In this document: in pieces, positions 9,713-18,743 of the stretch | Layout: every line of letters begins with the position of its first letter | Position numbering within the stretch: position 1 is the first letter of the stretch | DNA from: Agarivorans gilvus | GTDB lineage: Bacteria; Pseudomonadota; Gammaproteobacteria; Enterobacterales; Celerinatantimonadaceae | DNA length: 64,000 bases | Direction of reading: 5' to 3' | Assembly: GCF_001420915.1 (NCBI RefSeq) | Contig: NZ_CP013021.1 | Location: 1,698,501-1,762,500 of the forward strand | Notes under the pieces: generated by a model | Seen by the model: the letters and a program-made list of their open reading frames with translations, nothing else | Databases searched by the model: none | What the model was told of the DNA's origin: nothing | Program-made: the position numbers and the translations under genes

Positions 9713-10294
9713 ATGAATTACGCCAGTAGCGCGGATAAAAGCACGGCACTGACCAAGCTCAATCAAATTGAAAGCATAGAGAAAGAAGTGGATGAGTTGC
9801 ACGCCGCCATTTTGGCTTACCTAGGTCGGCTGCGCACTGCCCCTTTATCGGATAAACAAAGCAATCAGCAAATTAAACTGATTAGCATCACCGACCAAAT
9901 GGAAAGCGCCGCCGATTTAATTGTGAGTGGCATATTACCGCTGGCCTATAAAGCGCTTAACGAAGGTACCACCGCCAGCCCAATGATGCGCCGTACCTTA
10001 GATGCCATTCAAAACCGCGTACAACAAGCCATGCTCGATTGCGTAAACGGGATTCGCCGTAATGACGATGCACTGGCCCACAAAGTGCTGAGTGCCAAAC
10101 GCGAGATAAATTCTCAATTAAATAGCGTATTGGCCCACCAAGCCGAGCGCCTAGCCGAGCAAAATCCCACTCGGCTGCGCATATTTCGTTATGAGATGGA
10201 ATGGGTGGAGCAGCTCAAGCGTATTTACACCTTAAGTAAACGCATTGCCAAGCTACAATTAAGAAAACGCCACTTAATTGTGAATGACCACTGA
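9713..10294 (+). CDS. PhoU-like C-terminal part of the Na/Pi cotransporter
   Basis: This 193-residue frame is helical and charged, with the PhoU-type pattern (SIEKEVDELHAAILAYLGRL, then TDQMESAADLIVSGILPLA and a C-terminal EMEWVEQLKRIYTLSKRIAKL). In YjbB-type proteins this domain follows the membrane repeats in the same chain and is thought to regulate transport. It lies one frame away from the preceding gene with no separate ribosome site, and its first Met is internal to a PhoU helix. It is best read as the 3' half of the same gene, separated by a one-base deletion in a C run. Confidence 0.8.
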   Translation: MNYASSADKSTALTKLNQIESIEKEVDELHAAILAYLGRLRTAPLSDKQSNQQIKLISITDQMESAADLIVSGILPLAYKALNEGTTASPMMRRTLDAIQNRVQQAMLDCVNGIRRNDDALAHKVLSAKREINSQLNSVLAHQAERLAEQNPTRLRIFRYEMEWVEQLKRIYTLSKRIAKLQLRKRHLIVNDH

Positions 10295-10407
10295 ATTAAG
10301 CTGAATAAGAGAGTTTTCATAAGACTGCCGTCGTTACAGTAAGCTAGTTTTGGCCTATCCTATGCTAAGACCCGATACGACCTAAGCTCGATGGAATGGA
10401 CCACTAA

Positions 10408-11997
10408 ATGAAGATAATCGCACTATGTTTGATTTTATCGGGATTCATTTTACTGTCGCTTAGCTTACGACCGACCAAAAAAATTTTACGTCGAACCCAA
10501 AATACCGGCTGGACATTGTTGTCGGCTCTCATCATGTGCTTTTTAGCCGCTTATGCTGCCTCATTTATTTACATTCTCTTCGACCAAGAATACGTTCATG
10601 CTTACTTGGCTCACGGTGTGCTACTTGCTGGAGGAGGCTTATTCGTATTTTTGGTTACGCGCTACTGTTACAACAGTCTTCTTGAACAAGAATACCAAGC
10701 GTCTCATGACCGCGTGACCCAATTAAAAAATCGACATTCCTTCAATAAATCCATCAGCATGCTAGCCAAATCCTTAAGCCCTTTTTATATCATGCTGATA
10801 GATCTAAATGGCTTTAAAAAGTTCAATGATGCCTTTGGACATCCGTTTGGCGACGAGTTACTGCGCCAAGTAGCCGAAAAGCTGTCTAAACAACTGCCTG
10901 AACATTGCCGCCTTTACCGAGTTGGTGGAGATGAATTCGCCATTTTAGGTCACAACCGACAACAGCATCACCTAGAAAAAGACATCAAAATAATACAGCA
11001 ACAGTTTGAGCAACCGATCTCGGTGCGTAAGCAAAACCTGCACATTGGCATTAGCATCGGCGTCAGTTCCTACCCAACTCACAGTAATAATGCACATGAG
11101 TTAGTTCAGCAGGCTGAGCAGGCTTTATATGCGGCAAAATCCCGCAAACGCCACTGGAAAATATACTCAGAAGATTTAAACAAAAATGCCCTAGAACACT
11201 TGGCTATTGCCAATAAACTACAAAATGCCATCGACAAACAACAGTTTCAGCTCTTCTATCAGCCAATTATCAAGGCCAGTAATAACTCCATTCATGGTGC
11301 CGAGGTATTGCTTCGCTGGAAACAAGCAGATGGTAGCTATATTCCACCGGACACGTTCATCCCCATTGCCGAGCAAAGTACGTTGATTCACGACATTACT
11401 TGCTGGGTAATAAAACAAGCGATTGAGGATTTAGCGATACTCGATAAACAAGGTTTTACCGGGTGTTTGCACATTAACCTTTCGGCGAAAGATCTACACA
11501 ATAATATGCTGCTTACCTGCCTTGATAAAATAGCAGCCAAGGTAACACCGCAACGTATCATATTTGAAGTCACTGAAAGCGCCATGATGACCGACATAAA
11601 ACAAGCTACTAAAGTCATGGTTGAACTAGTAAACAGCGGCTTTGCATTCAGCCTAGACGACTTTGGTACGGGGTTTTCTTCGTTTCCCTTATTACGAGAT
11701 TTACCTATAGAGCAAATCAAAATTGACCGCTCGTTTGTAATCAACATGGCATCACATGAAGCCAACCAATCAATCGTGCGTTCTATCATCTTTTTAGCTA
11801 AGTCACTCAATTGCACAGTAGTAGCAGAAGGCGTGGAAGACAATACCAGTATCGGATTATTGCAAGTGATGGGTTGTCACTATTTGCAAGGTTACTTTTT
11901 TAGTCGACCAGTATCACTAGAGCAATATCAACAACTACTTGATGCTCTGCCACCAGCAAGCAGCGAATCCCATCAAACAAGGCTTAACTCGTTCTAA
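10408..11997 (+). CDS. Membrane-anchored GGDEF-EAL protein
   Basis: This 529-residue protein has two or three N-terminal membrane helices (residues 1-90), a GGDEF domain (about 100-255) and an EAL domain (about 270-515). The cyclase active site is intact (RVGGDEFAIL). The EAL domain shows GAEVLLRW (EVL in place of EAL), LHINLSAKDL, FEVTESAMM, LDDFGTGFSSF, IKIDRSFV, VVAEGVED and GYFFSRPV. Most phosphodiesterase residues are retained. It could make or degrade c-di-GMP at the inner membrane. Monocistronic. Confidence 0.92.
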   Translation: MKIIALCLILSGFILLSLSLRPTKKILRRTQNTGWTLLSALIMCFLAAYAASFIYILFDQEYVHAYLAHGVLLAGGGLFVFLVTRYCYNSLLEQEYQASHDRVTQLKNRHSFNKSISMLAKSLSPFYIMLIDLNGFKKFNDAFGHPFGDELLRQVAEKLSKQLPEHCRLYRVGGDEFAILGHNRQQHHLEKDIKIIQQQFEQPISVRKQNLHIGISIGVSSYPTHSNNAHELVQQAEQALYAAKSRKRHWKIYSEDLNKNALEHLAIANKLQNAIDKQQFQLFYQPIIKASNNSIHGAEVLLRWKQADGSYIPPDTFIPIAEQSTLIHDITCWVIKQAIEDLAILDKQGFTGCLHINLSAKDLHNNMLLTCLDKIAAKVTPQRIIFEVTESAMMTDIKQATKVMVELVNSGFAFSLDDFGTGFSSFPLLRDLPIEQIKIDRSFVINMASHEANQSIVRSIIFLAKSLNCTVVAEGVEDNTSIGLLQVMGCHYLQGYFFSRPVSLEQYQQLLDALPPASSESHQTRLNSF

Positions 11998-12107
11998 TAA
12001 TCTTGAATGTGACGAGATGCGCTATCTATGACTTAAATAGCAGCTATTAAATGGCCAATATAGGCTAAGCTAGATACGCAGCTTATATGATAAAAAAGGA
12101 AATAATC

Positions 12108-12677
12108 ATGCTCAGCTTAATCATTGGCTTAGTGCTATTTTTGGGTATCCACTCTGTTGCTATTGTGTCACTTGATTGGCGAAATCAACAAGCTGCAAAA
12201 AATGAATGGTTATGGAAAGGCTTTTATGCCGCGGTTTCGTTACTTGGCCTCTATTTTATCGCTGTAGGTTATGCCGCAGCTAGAATGGAGCCCATGGTAC
12301 TTTACACGCCGCCTTATTGGCTACGACACCTAACTTACCTATTAATGACAATAGCAATGGTGCTATTTTTTGCGCCTTACTTACCCGGAGCAATTAAGCG
12401 AACAGCCAAACACCCTCAGTTAGTCGCGGTAAAGCTATGGGCGGCCAGCCATTTATTAGTAAACGGTAGCCTAGCCGATGTTATTTTGTTTGGCGCATTT
12501 TTAGGGTGGGCAGTATTAGATAGAATTTCAATGAAAAAGCGCCCACAACGCGCTCTTCCAGGGCTAAAAGAATCTAAGTTCAACGACATTCTCGTGGTCA
12601 TTATTGGCCTAGCGCTCAGCTTTGCATTTATTCGCTTTTTGCATGGCAGTTTAATTGGTGTTCCGCTGATGCCCTAA
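12108..12677 (+). CDS. NnrU family membrane protein
   Basis: This roughly 189-residue protein has five or six hydrophobic helices and matches NnrU: LFLGIHSVAIV at the start, YTPPYWLRHLTYLLM centrally, then KHPQLVAVKLWAASHLLVNG and a C-terminal helix. The His/Asn-containing segment KLWAASHLLVNGSLADVILFG is the most characteristic. NnrU proteins are linked to nitric-oxide or nitrite metabolism in denitrifiers, but the activity is not well defined. AAAAAGGAAATAATC precedes ATG 12108, so this start is preferred over ATG 12087. No denitrification genes are adjacent. Confidence 0.85.
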   Translation: MLSLIIGLVLFLGIHSVAIVSLDWRNQQAAKNEWLWKGFYAAVSLLGLYFIAVGYAAARMEPMVLYTPPYWLRHLTYLLMTIAMVLFFAPYLPGAIKRTAKHPQLVAVKLWAASHLLVNGSLADVILFGAFLGWAVLDRISMKKRPQRALPGLKESKFNDILVVIIGLALSFAFIRFLHGSLIGVPLMP

Positions 12678-12729
12678 GCTGGCCATAGAGTATGACATTC
12701 ACACTCCGTGAGCAGCGTTATAATCTGGT

Positions 12730-13155
12730 TTACTTGGCAAACAATTGGGAGAGATCTTTAAAGGCTTTAAATTCTAAGGCGTTGCCACATGGGTCTAGAA
12801 AAAACATGGTGGCTTGCTCGCCTACCTGCCCCTTAAAGCGAATATAAGGTTCTATAACAAATTGCGTGCCTTGCTGCTTTAAGCGCTCGGCTAGCTGATG
12901 CCATTGCTCCCAAGTCAGTACCACACCAAAATGCGGCACCGGCACATCATGGCCGTCTACCGGATTGGTTTCGGCTTGTTGCTGTGAGGGTGTTTTAGGA
13001 TGGTAGTGAATCACTAACTGATGGCCAAAAAAATTAAAATCGACCCACTTTTCATCACTGCGACCTTCTTCAAGCCCAAAAATATCGCGATAAAACCCCC
13101 GCGCTAAGGCAACATCATAAACCGGTATGGCAAGGTGGAAAGGTTGTAAGGACAT
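12730..13155 (-). CDS. VOC (glyoxalase/bleomycin-resistance) family protein
   Basis: This 141-residue single-domain protein has the vicinal-oxygen-chelate fold pattern. It begins LQPFHLAIPVYDVALARGFY, followed by WVDFNFFGHQLVIH, VPHFGVVLTWEQWHQLAERL and the C-terminal FFLDPCGNALEFKAF. His in the first and third strands and Glu in the last would bind a divalent metal. Family members include glyoxalases, dioxygenases and resistance proteins; which reaction applies here cannot be told. AGGAGAACA precedes the start. It is convergent with the NnrU gene. Confidence 0.85.
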   Translation of the reverse strand: MSLQPFHLAIPVYDVALARGFYRDIFGLEEGRSDEKWVDFNFFGHQLVIHYHPKTPSQQQAETNPVDGHDVPVPHFGVVLTWEQWHQLAERLKQQGTQFVIEPYIRFKGQVGEQATMFFLDPCGNALEFKAFKDLSQLFAK

Positions 13156-13191
13156 ATTGTTCTCCTGTTTTTATTATTGGCTAGCTAATCC

Positions 13192-13353
13192 GTGAACCAG
13201 CCTAACATCAATAAGCCTAGCAACAACTACACCATAGTCTATCTTGCTAAACCTACCGCCTCTGGCAAGCGTAAACTCGGCAAGGCTAAGTACAATAAGG
13301 TTTTAATACAGTGCTTTACCAGCGATGCCAAGGGCGATTACCAGTGCCTGTAA
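13192..13353 (+). CDS. Possible small lysine-rich ORF, perhaps a gene remnant
   Basis: A 53-codon frame opens at GTG 13192 and ends at TAA 13351. Its product is hydrophilic and rich in Lys, with segments NYTIVYLAKPTASGKRKLGK and VLIQCFTSDAKGDYQCL. It sits between two genes transcribed away from it and has no clear ribosome site. The alternating strand-like pattern suggests coding DNA, perhaps the tail of a lost gene. No family recognised. Confidence 0.25.
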   Translation: MNQPNINKPSNNYTIVYLAKPTASGKRKLGKAKYNKVLIQCFTSDAKGDYQCL

Positions 13354-13360
13354 TTCCCAG

Positions 13361-13699
13361 CTAAGCCAAGCGCGCGCCGTTTGGCATGGGCTTATCTACC
13401 GTAGAGAGCACCACCGAGCCGTCGGGTCGATATAGCCCCGTCACTAAGCATTCCGACATAAATGGGCCAATTTGTTTGGGAGGAAAATTCACCACTGCCA
13501 GAACCTGTTTTCCAATAAGCTCGGCTTTACTATATAGCGTAGTAATTTGCGCACTGGACTTTTTAAGCCCAAGTTCTTCGCCAAAGTCTAGCTGTAACTT
13601 ATAGGCAGGCCTGCGCGCTTGAGGAAACTCCTCCACCGCCACAATCGTGCCAACTCGAATATCCACATTCTGGAAATCACTCCATTCAATTGTCTTCAT
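13361..13699 (-). CDS. csaA: CsaA-like tRNA-binding domain protein
   Basis: This 112-residue stand-alone EMAPII/OB-fold protein resembles CsaA and YgjH. It begins MKTIEWSDFQNVDIRVGTIV, followed by EEFPQARRPAYKLQLDFGEELGLKKSSAQIT, then VNFPPKQIGPFMSECLVTG. CsaA homologues bind tRNA and have been described as export chaperones. ATG 13699 is preceded by AAGGAGTAAA, a strong ribosome site, so an 8-codon upstream extension is rejected. Confidence 0.9.
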   Translation of the reverse strand: MKTIEWSDFQNVDIRVGTIVAVEEFPQARRPAYKLQLDFGEELGLKKSSAQITTLYSKAELIGKQVLAVVNFPPKQIGPFMSECLVTGLYRPDGSVVLSTVDKPMPNGARLA

Positions 13700-13811
13700 T
13701 TTACTCCTTAGCTCAAGTTCCATAATGCTTGCTTACAGGAGTAACAGCTTATAGTAACCACCAGCCAAGTAGTGTGCCGATGAGACACTATTGTTGTTTT
13801 AACAGACGCAG

Positions 13812-14519
13812 TTAACGAGAATATTGAGAGGGCGACATACCACAATACTTAGCAAAGCTTCGGCTAAAAGCGGCGTGGTCGCTATAACCCACGGTTTGAG
13901 CAACTATTTGAATCGGATAATCGGTATGGCGTAGCAAGGCTTGGGCTTTTTCCATTCTAGCTTGCCTCACATACTGGCTTACGCTTAAGCCGGTTTGTTG
14001 TTTAAACAGCTTCTTTAGCTGGGTTAAGCTTAAGTAGGCCACAGCAGCTAACTGCTGATTTGAGAGCGAAGTCGCTAAATGGCTTTCTATGTAGTCCAAT
14101 ACCTTTTGGATGCGCTGATCAAAAAACCGCAAGACTTGTTGTTCGGCCAACAAACAGCAGAAGGTCTGCATCATTAACTGCTCAATTTGTTGATTAACTT
14201 GGCTGTTTAACTGCAGCTCGATAAAAGCCAAATACTGCAACAACGGAGGATTCACCGAAAACACCAGCGACTCTGCTTCGCTTAAGTTACTCGGGAGCTG
14301 CTGTAAATCGGCAACCACAAACCTAGCTTCAGTTTGCGCAGTAAAATAATGAAACTCGCCAGCTTTTACCACCACACACTGACCCGGCCGAATACTTCCC
14401 TGAAACGACCCCACCTCAATATTCAAGCCGCCTTTAAGTGGTAACACCAGCTGATGAAAAGCATGGCTATGCCCTTGCTTCATCAGACTGTATGAGCGAA
14501 TAGATAAACTGTTTTTCAT
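13812..14519 (-). CDS. AraC family transcriptional regulator with cupin sensor domain
   Basis: About 235 residues. The N-terminal half (about 10-100) is a small cupin/AraC-binding fold (HSHAFHQLVLPLKGGLNIEV, GQCVVVKAGEFHYFTA). The C-terminal half (about 135-235) has two helix-turn-helix motifs: LSNQQLAAVAYLSLTQLKKLF and IQIVAQTVGYSDHAAFSRSF, ending KYCGMSPSQYSR. It is divergent from the EAL-CBS-GGDEF gene and could regulate it. The ATG at 14519 is preferred over an upstream TTG. Ligand and targets are unknown. Confidence 0.87.
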   Translation of the reverse strand: MKNSLSIRSYSLMKQGHSHAFHQLVLPLKGGLNIEVGSFQGSIRPGQCVVVKAGEFHYFTAQTEARFVVADLQQLPSNLSEAESLVFSVNPPLLQYLAFIELQLNSQVNQQIEQLMMQTFCCLLAEQQVLRFFDQRIQKVLDYIESHLATSLSNQQLAAVAYLSLTQLKKLFKQQTGLSVSQYVRQARMEKAQALLRHTDYPIQIVAQTVGYSDHAAFSRSFAKYCGMSPSQYSR

Positions 14520-14673
14520 TATCAAAAATCACATATGAGTATAAAAAACTAAAAATAACTTAACTTAGAACAAAATCGCGCCAAGCGTAATAATAGCGTC
14601 ATCAAACTGTCACCTTTTGTTCAAACTTGCCTGCTACACCTAACGACCTGAACGGACTTACGGCATAGGAATT

Positions 14674-16407
14674 ATGCAAGAACAGTTGCAACGAGAGTAC
14701 GATGATATTCTCAAACAACAAAATATCTGTACCGCTTTCCAAACCATTTGGGATCATAATAATTACTGCGTGCTTGGCTATGAGGCGTTGTCTCGCGGGC
14801 CTTCTGGCAGCTACTTTCATTCACCGCTAACGCTATTTGAATACGCTCGCCAACAAAATCAACAACTCGAGTTAGAACTAATTTGCGCCCAACTCGCCTC
14901 GGCTCGCTTCAGCGAACAAGGACTAAGCGGCCAGCTATTTATTAACTTTTCTCCCGACACCCTAGTCTACGCCTTTCAAAAATACGGTGAAATTCTGTTT
15001 AAACGGCTTATCCCTAAAAACGCCAAGCTTGTGATAGAACTAACCGAACACCAACCCATTGAGTATGACTCGATACTTGCCAACTGCCTAAGCGCCTGCC
15101 GTAAACTCAATATTCGCTTTGCCTTAGATGACTTTGGAGCGGGTTATGCCGGCATAAAAAACTGGCTACAAATTGCCCCAGAATACCTCAAACTCGACCG
15201 CTACTTCTGTGAGCAATTGTTAGTGGAGCATAAAATCAGCTCGGCGCTAACCGCCATACTAGAACTAGCTGAAAACATTGGCAGCCGAGTAATAGCCGAA
15301 AACATAGAAACCGCCGAACAATACCAACTACTGCTAAATTTAGGCGTCCCCTATTTGCAGGGCTACCACATAGCCCGCCCTGCCGTGCAGCCGCAACAGC
15401 AACAAGCCACACCCAGTGTATCGCTTAATCCCGAACCCTATTCGGCGCTGTCTTTAGCCACGCCGCAAGCCAGCGTAGCACCTGATTTATCTTCCAAGGC
15501 GCTGTTAGATAAAATGCTCGAAGACAAAAGCCTTAGCTCATTGCCGGTGGTAGATCACAATCAACGGGTATTAGGCCTGTTAAAGCGCGAAGAACTACTA
15601 GCGAGGTTTTCTGGGCCCTATGGCCACTCCTTAAATCAGCGTAAAACCGTGGCCGATTTAATGGATCGCAATCCGCTGATTGTGGATATTCATACCAGCC
15701 TAACAGAAATAGGACGGCGCTTAAGCCAACACACCGCCAGTGGTTTAGATGCCGCCTTCATCGTTACCCAAAACAATCAATATTACGGCATAGGTTTAGC
15801 CGTAGAAGTGATGCGCAAATTGGCGAACTACAAACTACAGCTGGCCCGTTACGCCAATCCCCTCACCGCCTTACCCGGTAACGTGCCGCTGCAACGCTGC
15901 TTAAATCAGCTAATAAGCAATCAGCAAGACTTCAGCCTCGCCTACTTTGACCTGAACAACTTTAAGCCCTTTAATGACATTTGTGGCTACGAGCGAGGCG
16001 ACCAAATGATCAAGCTAGTTGCCGAACTGATAAAATTACAGCTCACTAAATACGCCCACTTTATCGGCCATCTTGGCGGCGACGATTTCATTGTGATTTT
16101 TACCCAAACAGGTTGGCAGCAAGCCATTTTAAACCTATTAAAACAGTTTGATGTGAAACGAGAAGCGCTGTACCGACAAAAGGATCTCGACGCTGGAGGC
16201 ATCATTGCCAAAGATAGAGATGGCCAGCAACGGCGCTTTCCCCTATGTGGCTTAGCGGTGGGAGTAACCCCTTGGACGGCCAACTGCGGCTTAAGTATTG
16301 AAGCGCTTAGCGAGCAAGCCAGCTTTGCCAAAAAACAAGCAAAGTTAAGCGCTCAATCCAACTTATATATTGCCAATACCGCACCAGCAGTAATGTTGGT
16401 GGAGTAA
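14674..16407 (+). CDS. EAL-CBS-GGDEF c-di-GMP signalling protein
   Basis: The 577-residue soluble protein has an unusual order: an EAL domain first (about 15-245; GYEALSRGP, LFINFSPDTL, LVIELTEHQ, LDDFGAGYAG, YLKLDRYF, VIAENIET, GYHIARP), then a CBS pair (about 255-385), then GGDEF (about 390-560; HLGGDDFIVIF). CBS domains often sense adenine nucleotides, so activity may respond to energy state. The EAL catalytic set looks intact and the cyclase site is GGDDF. AGGAATT precedes ATG. It is transcribed divergently from the AraC gene. Confidence 0.92.
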   Translation: MQEQLQREYDDILKQQNICTAFQTIWDHNNYCVLGYEALSRGPSGSYFHSPLTLFEYARQQNQQLELELICAQLASARFSEQGLSGQLFINFSPDTLVYAFQKYGEILFKRLIPKNAKLVIELTEHQPIEYDSILANCLSACRKLNIRFALDDFGAGYAGIKNWLQIAPEYLKLDRYFCEQLLVEHKISSALTAILELAENIGSRVIAENIETAEQYQLLLNLGVPYLQGYHIARPAVQPQQQQATPSVSLNPEPYSALSLATPQASVAPDLSSKALLDKMLEDKSLSSLPVVDHNQRVLGLLKREELLARFSGPYGHSLNQRKTVADLMDRNPLIVDIHTSLTEIGRRLSQHTASGLDAAFIVTQNNQYYGIGLAVEVMRKLANYKLQLARYANPLTALPGNVPLQRCLNQLISNQQDFSLAYFDLNNFKPFNDICGYERGDQMIKLVAELIKLQLTKYAHFIGHLGGDDFIVIFTQTGWQQAILNLLKQFDVKREALYRQKDLDAGGIIAKDRDGQQRRFPLCGLAVGVTPWTANCGLSIEALSEQASFAKKQAKLSAQSNLYIANTAPAVMLVE

Positions 16408-17071
16408 GTTCAAATGGGGCTTGAGTAGCTCTTCTATTCAGGAAGCCTATGAGTAAGGCAATCTAGGGCGGAAAATTTGGCTTAGCTTCACCGCCCCCAA
16501 AGGGGAGTAGGATTCGCGCAAGACGATGAAGCATAGTAAAACAAGTGATTTAAGGGCTTTAGTTTAGTTACCCCATTGTAAAGCCATTAATAAAGTGGCT
16601 AGCGCAACGCCAGAAAACAGCGTTAGCTCTTCGGGGCCAAACTTTGCTTAAGCCTCGGCTTGAATGACTAAAATCGCCCGCCAATGCGCCGTAGTAATGC
16701 CTTGAATGTTCATAAGTATCCGCAATTAGCCTGGTAATTATCGCCATTATAAAGGTGGAAGTTGGAAAGGTTTCTAGGGGCAGAGCACCCTCGAAATACA
16801 GCAATTAGGATCTTAAGGAAAGACGCGCTAGAGAATGGAACACGGGACAATAGCTACCATCTTCACTGATTATTAGAGACTGTGATATATCGTTTCAGGC
16901 AACGGCTTAGCAGCAAACTAAGCCTACGTGGTTACCACACCTAACTGGAGGAATTATGGCCGGCCAGTGCGTTGAGCAGGCTAGATAAACCCGCTCGTAA
17001 GCTAGCTGAACAACACAAGGGGCGTATTGGGATTACTGCGCTCATACCACAGAATTGAGCAATAAAGCTCT
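16408..17071. other. 664-bp non-coding stretch with a transposase relic
   Basis: No convincing intact gene is seen. A frame on the minus strand (16568-16804) has odd composition and no recognised family. From about 16828 onward the DNA aligns with the 3' end of the IS5-type transposase described separately. Confidence 0.5.
16828..17045 (+). pseudogene. Decayed 3' end of an IS5-type transposase
   Basis: The stretch aligns base by base, with many changes, to the last part of the transposase gene at 33469-34386. Matching landmarks are ACGGGACAAT, CTACCATCTTC, TATCGTTTCA, CTTAGC, ATGGCCGG, GTTGAGCAGGCTAG, GCTAGCTGAA and GGGATTACTGC. It is in the opposite orientation to the intact copy 650 bp away. 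Stops and indels show it is non-functional, so it records an older insertion of a related element. Confidence 0.75.
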
Positions 17072-17689
17072 TTAGAATGACTCAACATTCTCTGCTAATG
17101 AAAGCTCAAAACTAAAGCAAGTGCCTTCACCGAGCTTGGTTTCAACCTTTAATTCAGATTCAAACAAAGCAACCAGTTTTCGACTAATAGCCAAACCAAG
17201 ACCCGCATTGAAACGTTTGTCTTTCACTGAGTTTGACGCCTGATATCTTGCATCAAAAATCAAAGCGACTTCATGTTCACTAATTCCAATACCTGAATCG
17301 CGTATTTCAAGGCGAACTTTAGCATCGCTATAAACAATGCCGATATCAATAACCCCACCTTCTGGAGTGTGTCGAATCGCATTATCAATCAAATTCGTTA
17401 ATACTCTTTCTAACTTTCCAATATCGGCAAACACGTGGTAATTAAAATGGTGTGGTGTAATTGATAGAGAAAGCGCCTTCTCCCTAACTTTAAGCGAGAA
17501 CTTGGCAACGACATCGTGCAGCAGCTCCCCTAAAGGAAAAGACTCAGAATTTACGCTAACCTGCCCGCCTTCTAAATAAGCCAATTCAAAGATCTGATCG
17601 ATGAGATGTTTGAGGTTATTGGCATTTTTCAAACAAACATTTAAATACTCCTTACGGTCACTAGGCGAGTATTGTTCTTCATTTATAAC

Positions 17690-18743
17690 GGCCTTGTTGA
17701 TCAATTCAGAGCCAAGAATGCAGTAACCCCAAGGCGCTTTCCTCTTTATTCAGCTAGCTGACGAGCAGGCATACCTAGCCTGCTCATTTTGTTCAACGCG
17801 CACACTCCGGCCATGATTTCGCCGACTTGGGCGTTGTAACAACGTAGACTCAACTTGTCGCTAAGCAGTTGTTTGAAACGATACATCGCCGTCTCCGATA
17901 GTGAACGAAGATGGTAAGCATTGTCCCGTTTCCAGTTTTCCAACTCACCTTGCTTCAAGGCTTTTACTACAACGTTCCGTGGGTGATCCGCTTCCCACAT
18001 ACCTGCATTCTTGCGTGGAGGGATTAGTGCAACAGCCTTCTTACGTTGTACTTCTTGATAGCTCTGCCGTGTGTCATAGGCACCATCAGCGCTTACTGCT
18101 TTCACTTTGCGCCGCAGCGGTCTCAACAAGGTGGGTAACACTTCACTATCGTGAACCCAGTCCATCGAGACCTCAGCACTCACTATCTGATGGCTCTGGG
18201 CATCTACTGCCATATGCAGTTTTCGCCAGACTCGACGCTTTTCAGCGCCGTGTTTACGCACCTTCCACTCTCCTTCGCCAAACACCTTAAGACCTGTAGC
18301 ATCGATAACGAGGTGAGCCACTTGACCTTGGCTAGGTAGGCGATAGTTGACTTCAACAGTCTTTGCTCGCTTGCTTATACAACTGTAATCGGGAGATTTT
18401 AAGTCGACCTTGAGCAGGCGAAACAATGAGTTGATGAAGCCTTCAAGAGCGCGCAGTGGTAACTTGAATACGCCTTTAATCATCAGCGCAGTTGCGATAG
18501 CGGTGTCACTGTAAGTTTGGCTGCGCCCTCGACGACCACTACGCTCAGTGTTATTCCATAGTTCTATGGCTTTCTCATCCATCCAGAAGGTCAATGAGCC
18601 GCGTTGCTTCAGTGCACTGTTGTACAGCTTCCAGTTGGTGATGTTGCCTTTCGCTTTACCCATGTTTGGTGACCCGACAGATATAGATACAGATCAGATC
18701 CGCGACTGCTGAGTTAGTTCAATCTGATTTAGGAAACAACGCC
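17690..18743 (-). mobile_element. IS5 family (IS903-like) insertion sequence, copy 1, 1054 bp
   Basis: Ends were defined by comparison with copy 2. Imperfect terminal inverted repeats begin GGCGTTGTTTCC and GGCCTTGTTGAT. Exact 9-bp target duplications ATTTATAAC lie at 17681-17689 and 18744-18752. Length, termini and 9-bp duplication fit the IS903 group. One transposase gene is carried. The intact duplication implies a recent insertion. Confidence 0.95.
17746..18663 (-). CDS. IS5 family transposase, copy 1
   Basis: This 305-residue DDE transposase is nearly identical to the copy at 33469-34386, differing at about five residues. Features are the N-terminal helical region (WMDEKAIELWNNTERSGRRG), the first catalytic Asp in HLVIDATGLKVFGEGEW, a second in VKAVSADGAYDTRQ, and the Glu-containing C-terminal segment (YHLRSLSETAMYRFKQLL). 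It mobilises the surrounding element and appears intact. It interrupts the histidine kinase gene. Confidence 0.95.
   Translation of the reverse strand: MGKAKGNITNWKLYNSALKQRGSLTFWMDEKAIELWNNTERSGRRGRSQTYSDTAIATALMIKGVFKLPLRALEGFINSLFRLLKVDLKSPDYSCISKRAKTVEVNYRLPSQGQVAHLVIDATGLKVFGEGEWKVRKHGAEKRRVWRKLHMAVDAQSHQIVSAEVSMDWVHDSEVLPTLLRPLRRKVKAVSADGAYDTRQSYQEVQRKKAVALIPPRKNAGMWEADHPRNVVVKALKQGELENWKRDNAYHLRSLSETAMYRFKQLLSDKLSLRCYNAQVGEIMAGVCALNKMSRLGMPARQLAE

Noticed and set aside
16568..16804. Minus-strand frame of 78 residues
   Set aside because: No homologue recognised, no ribosome site, and biased composition.
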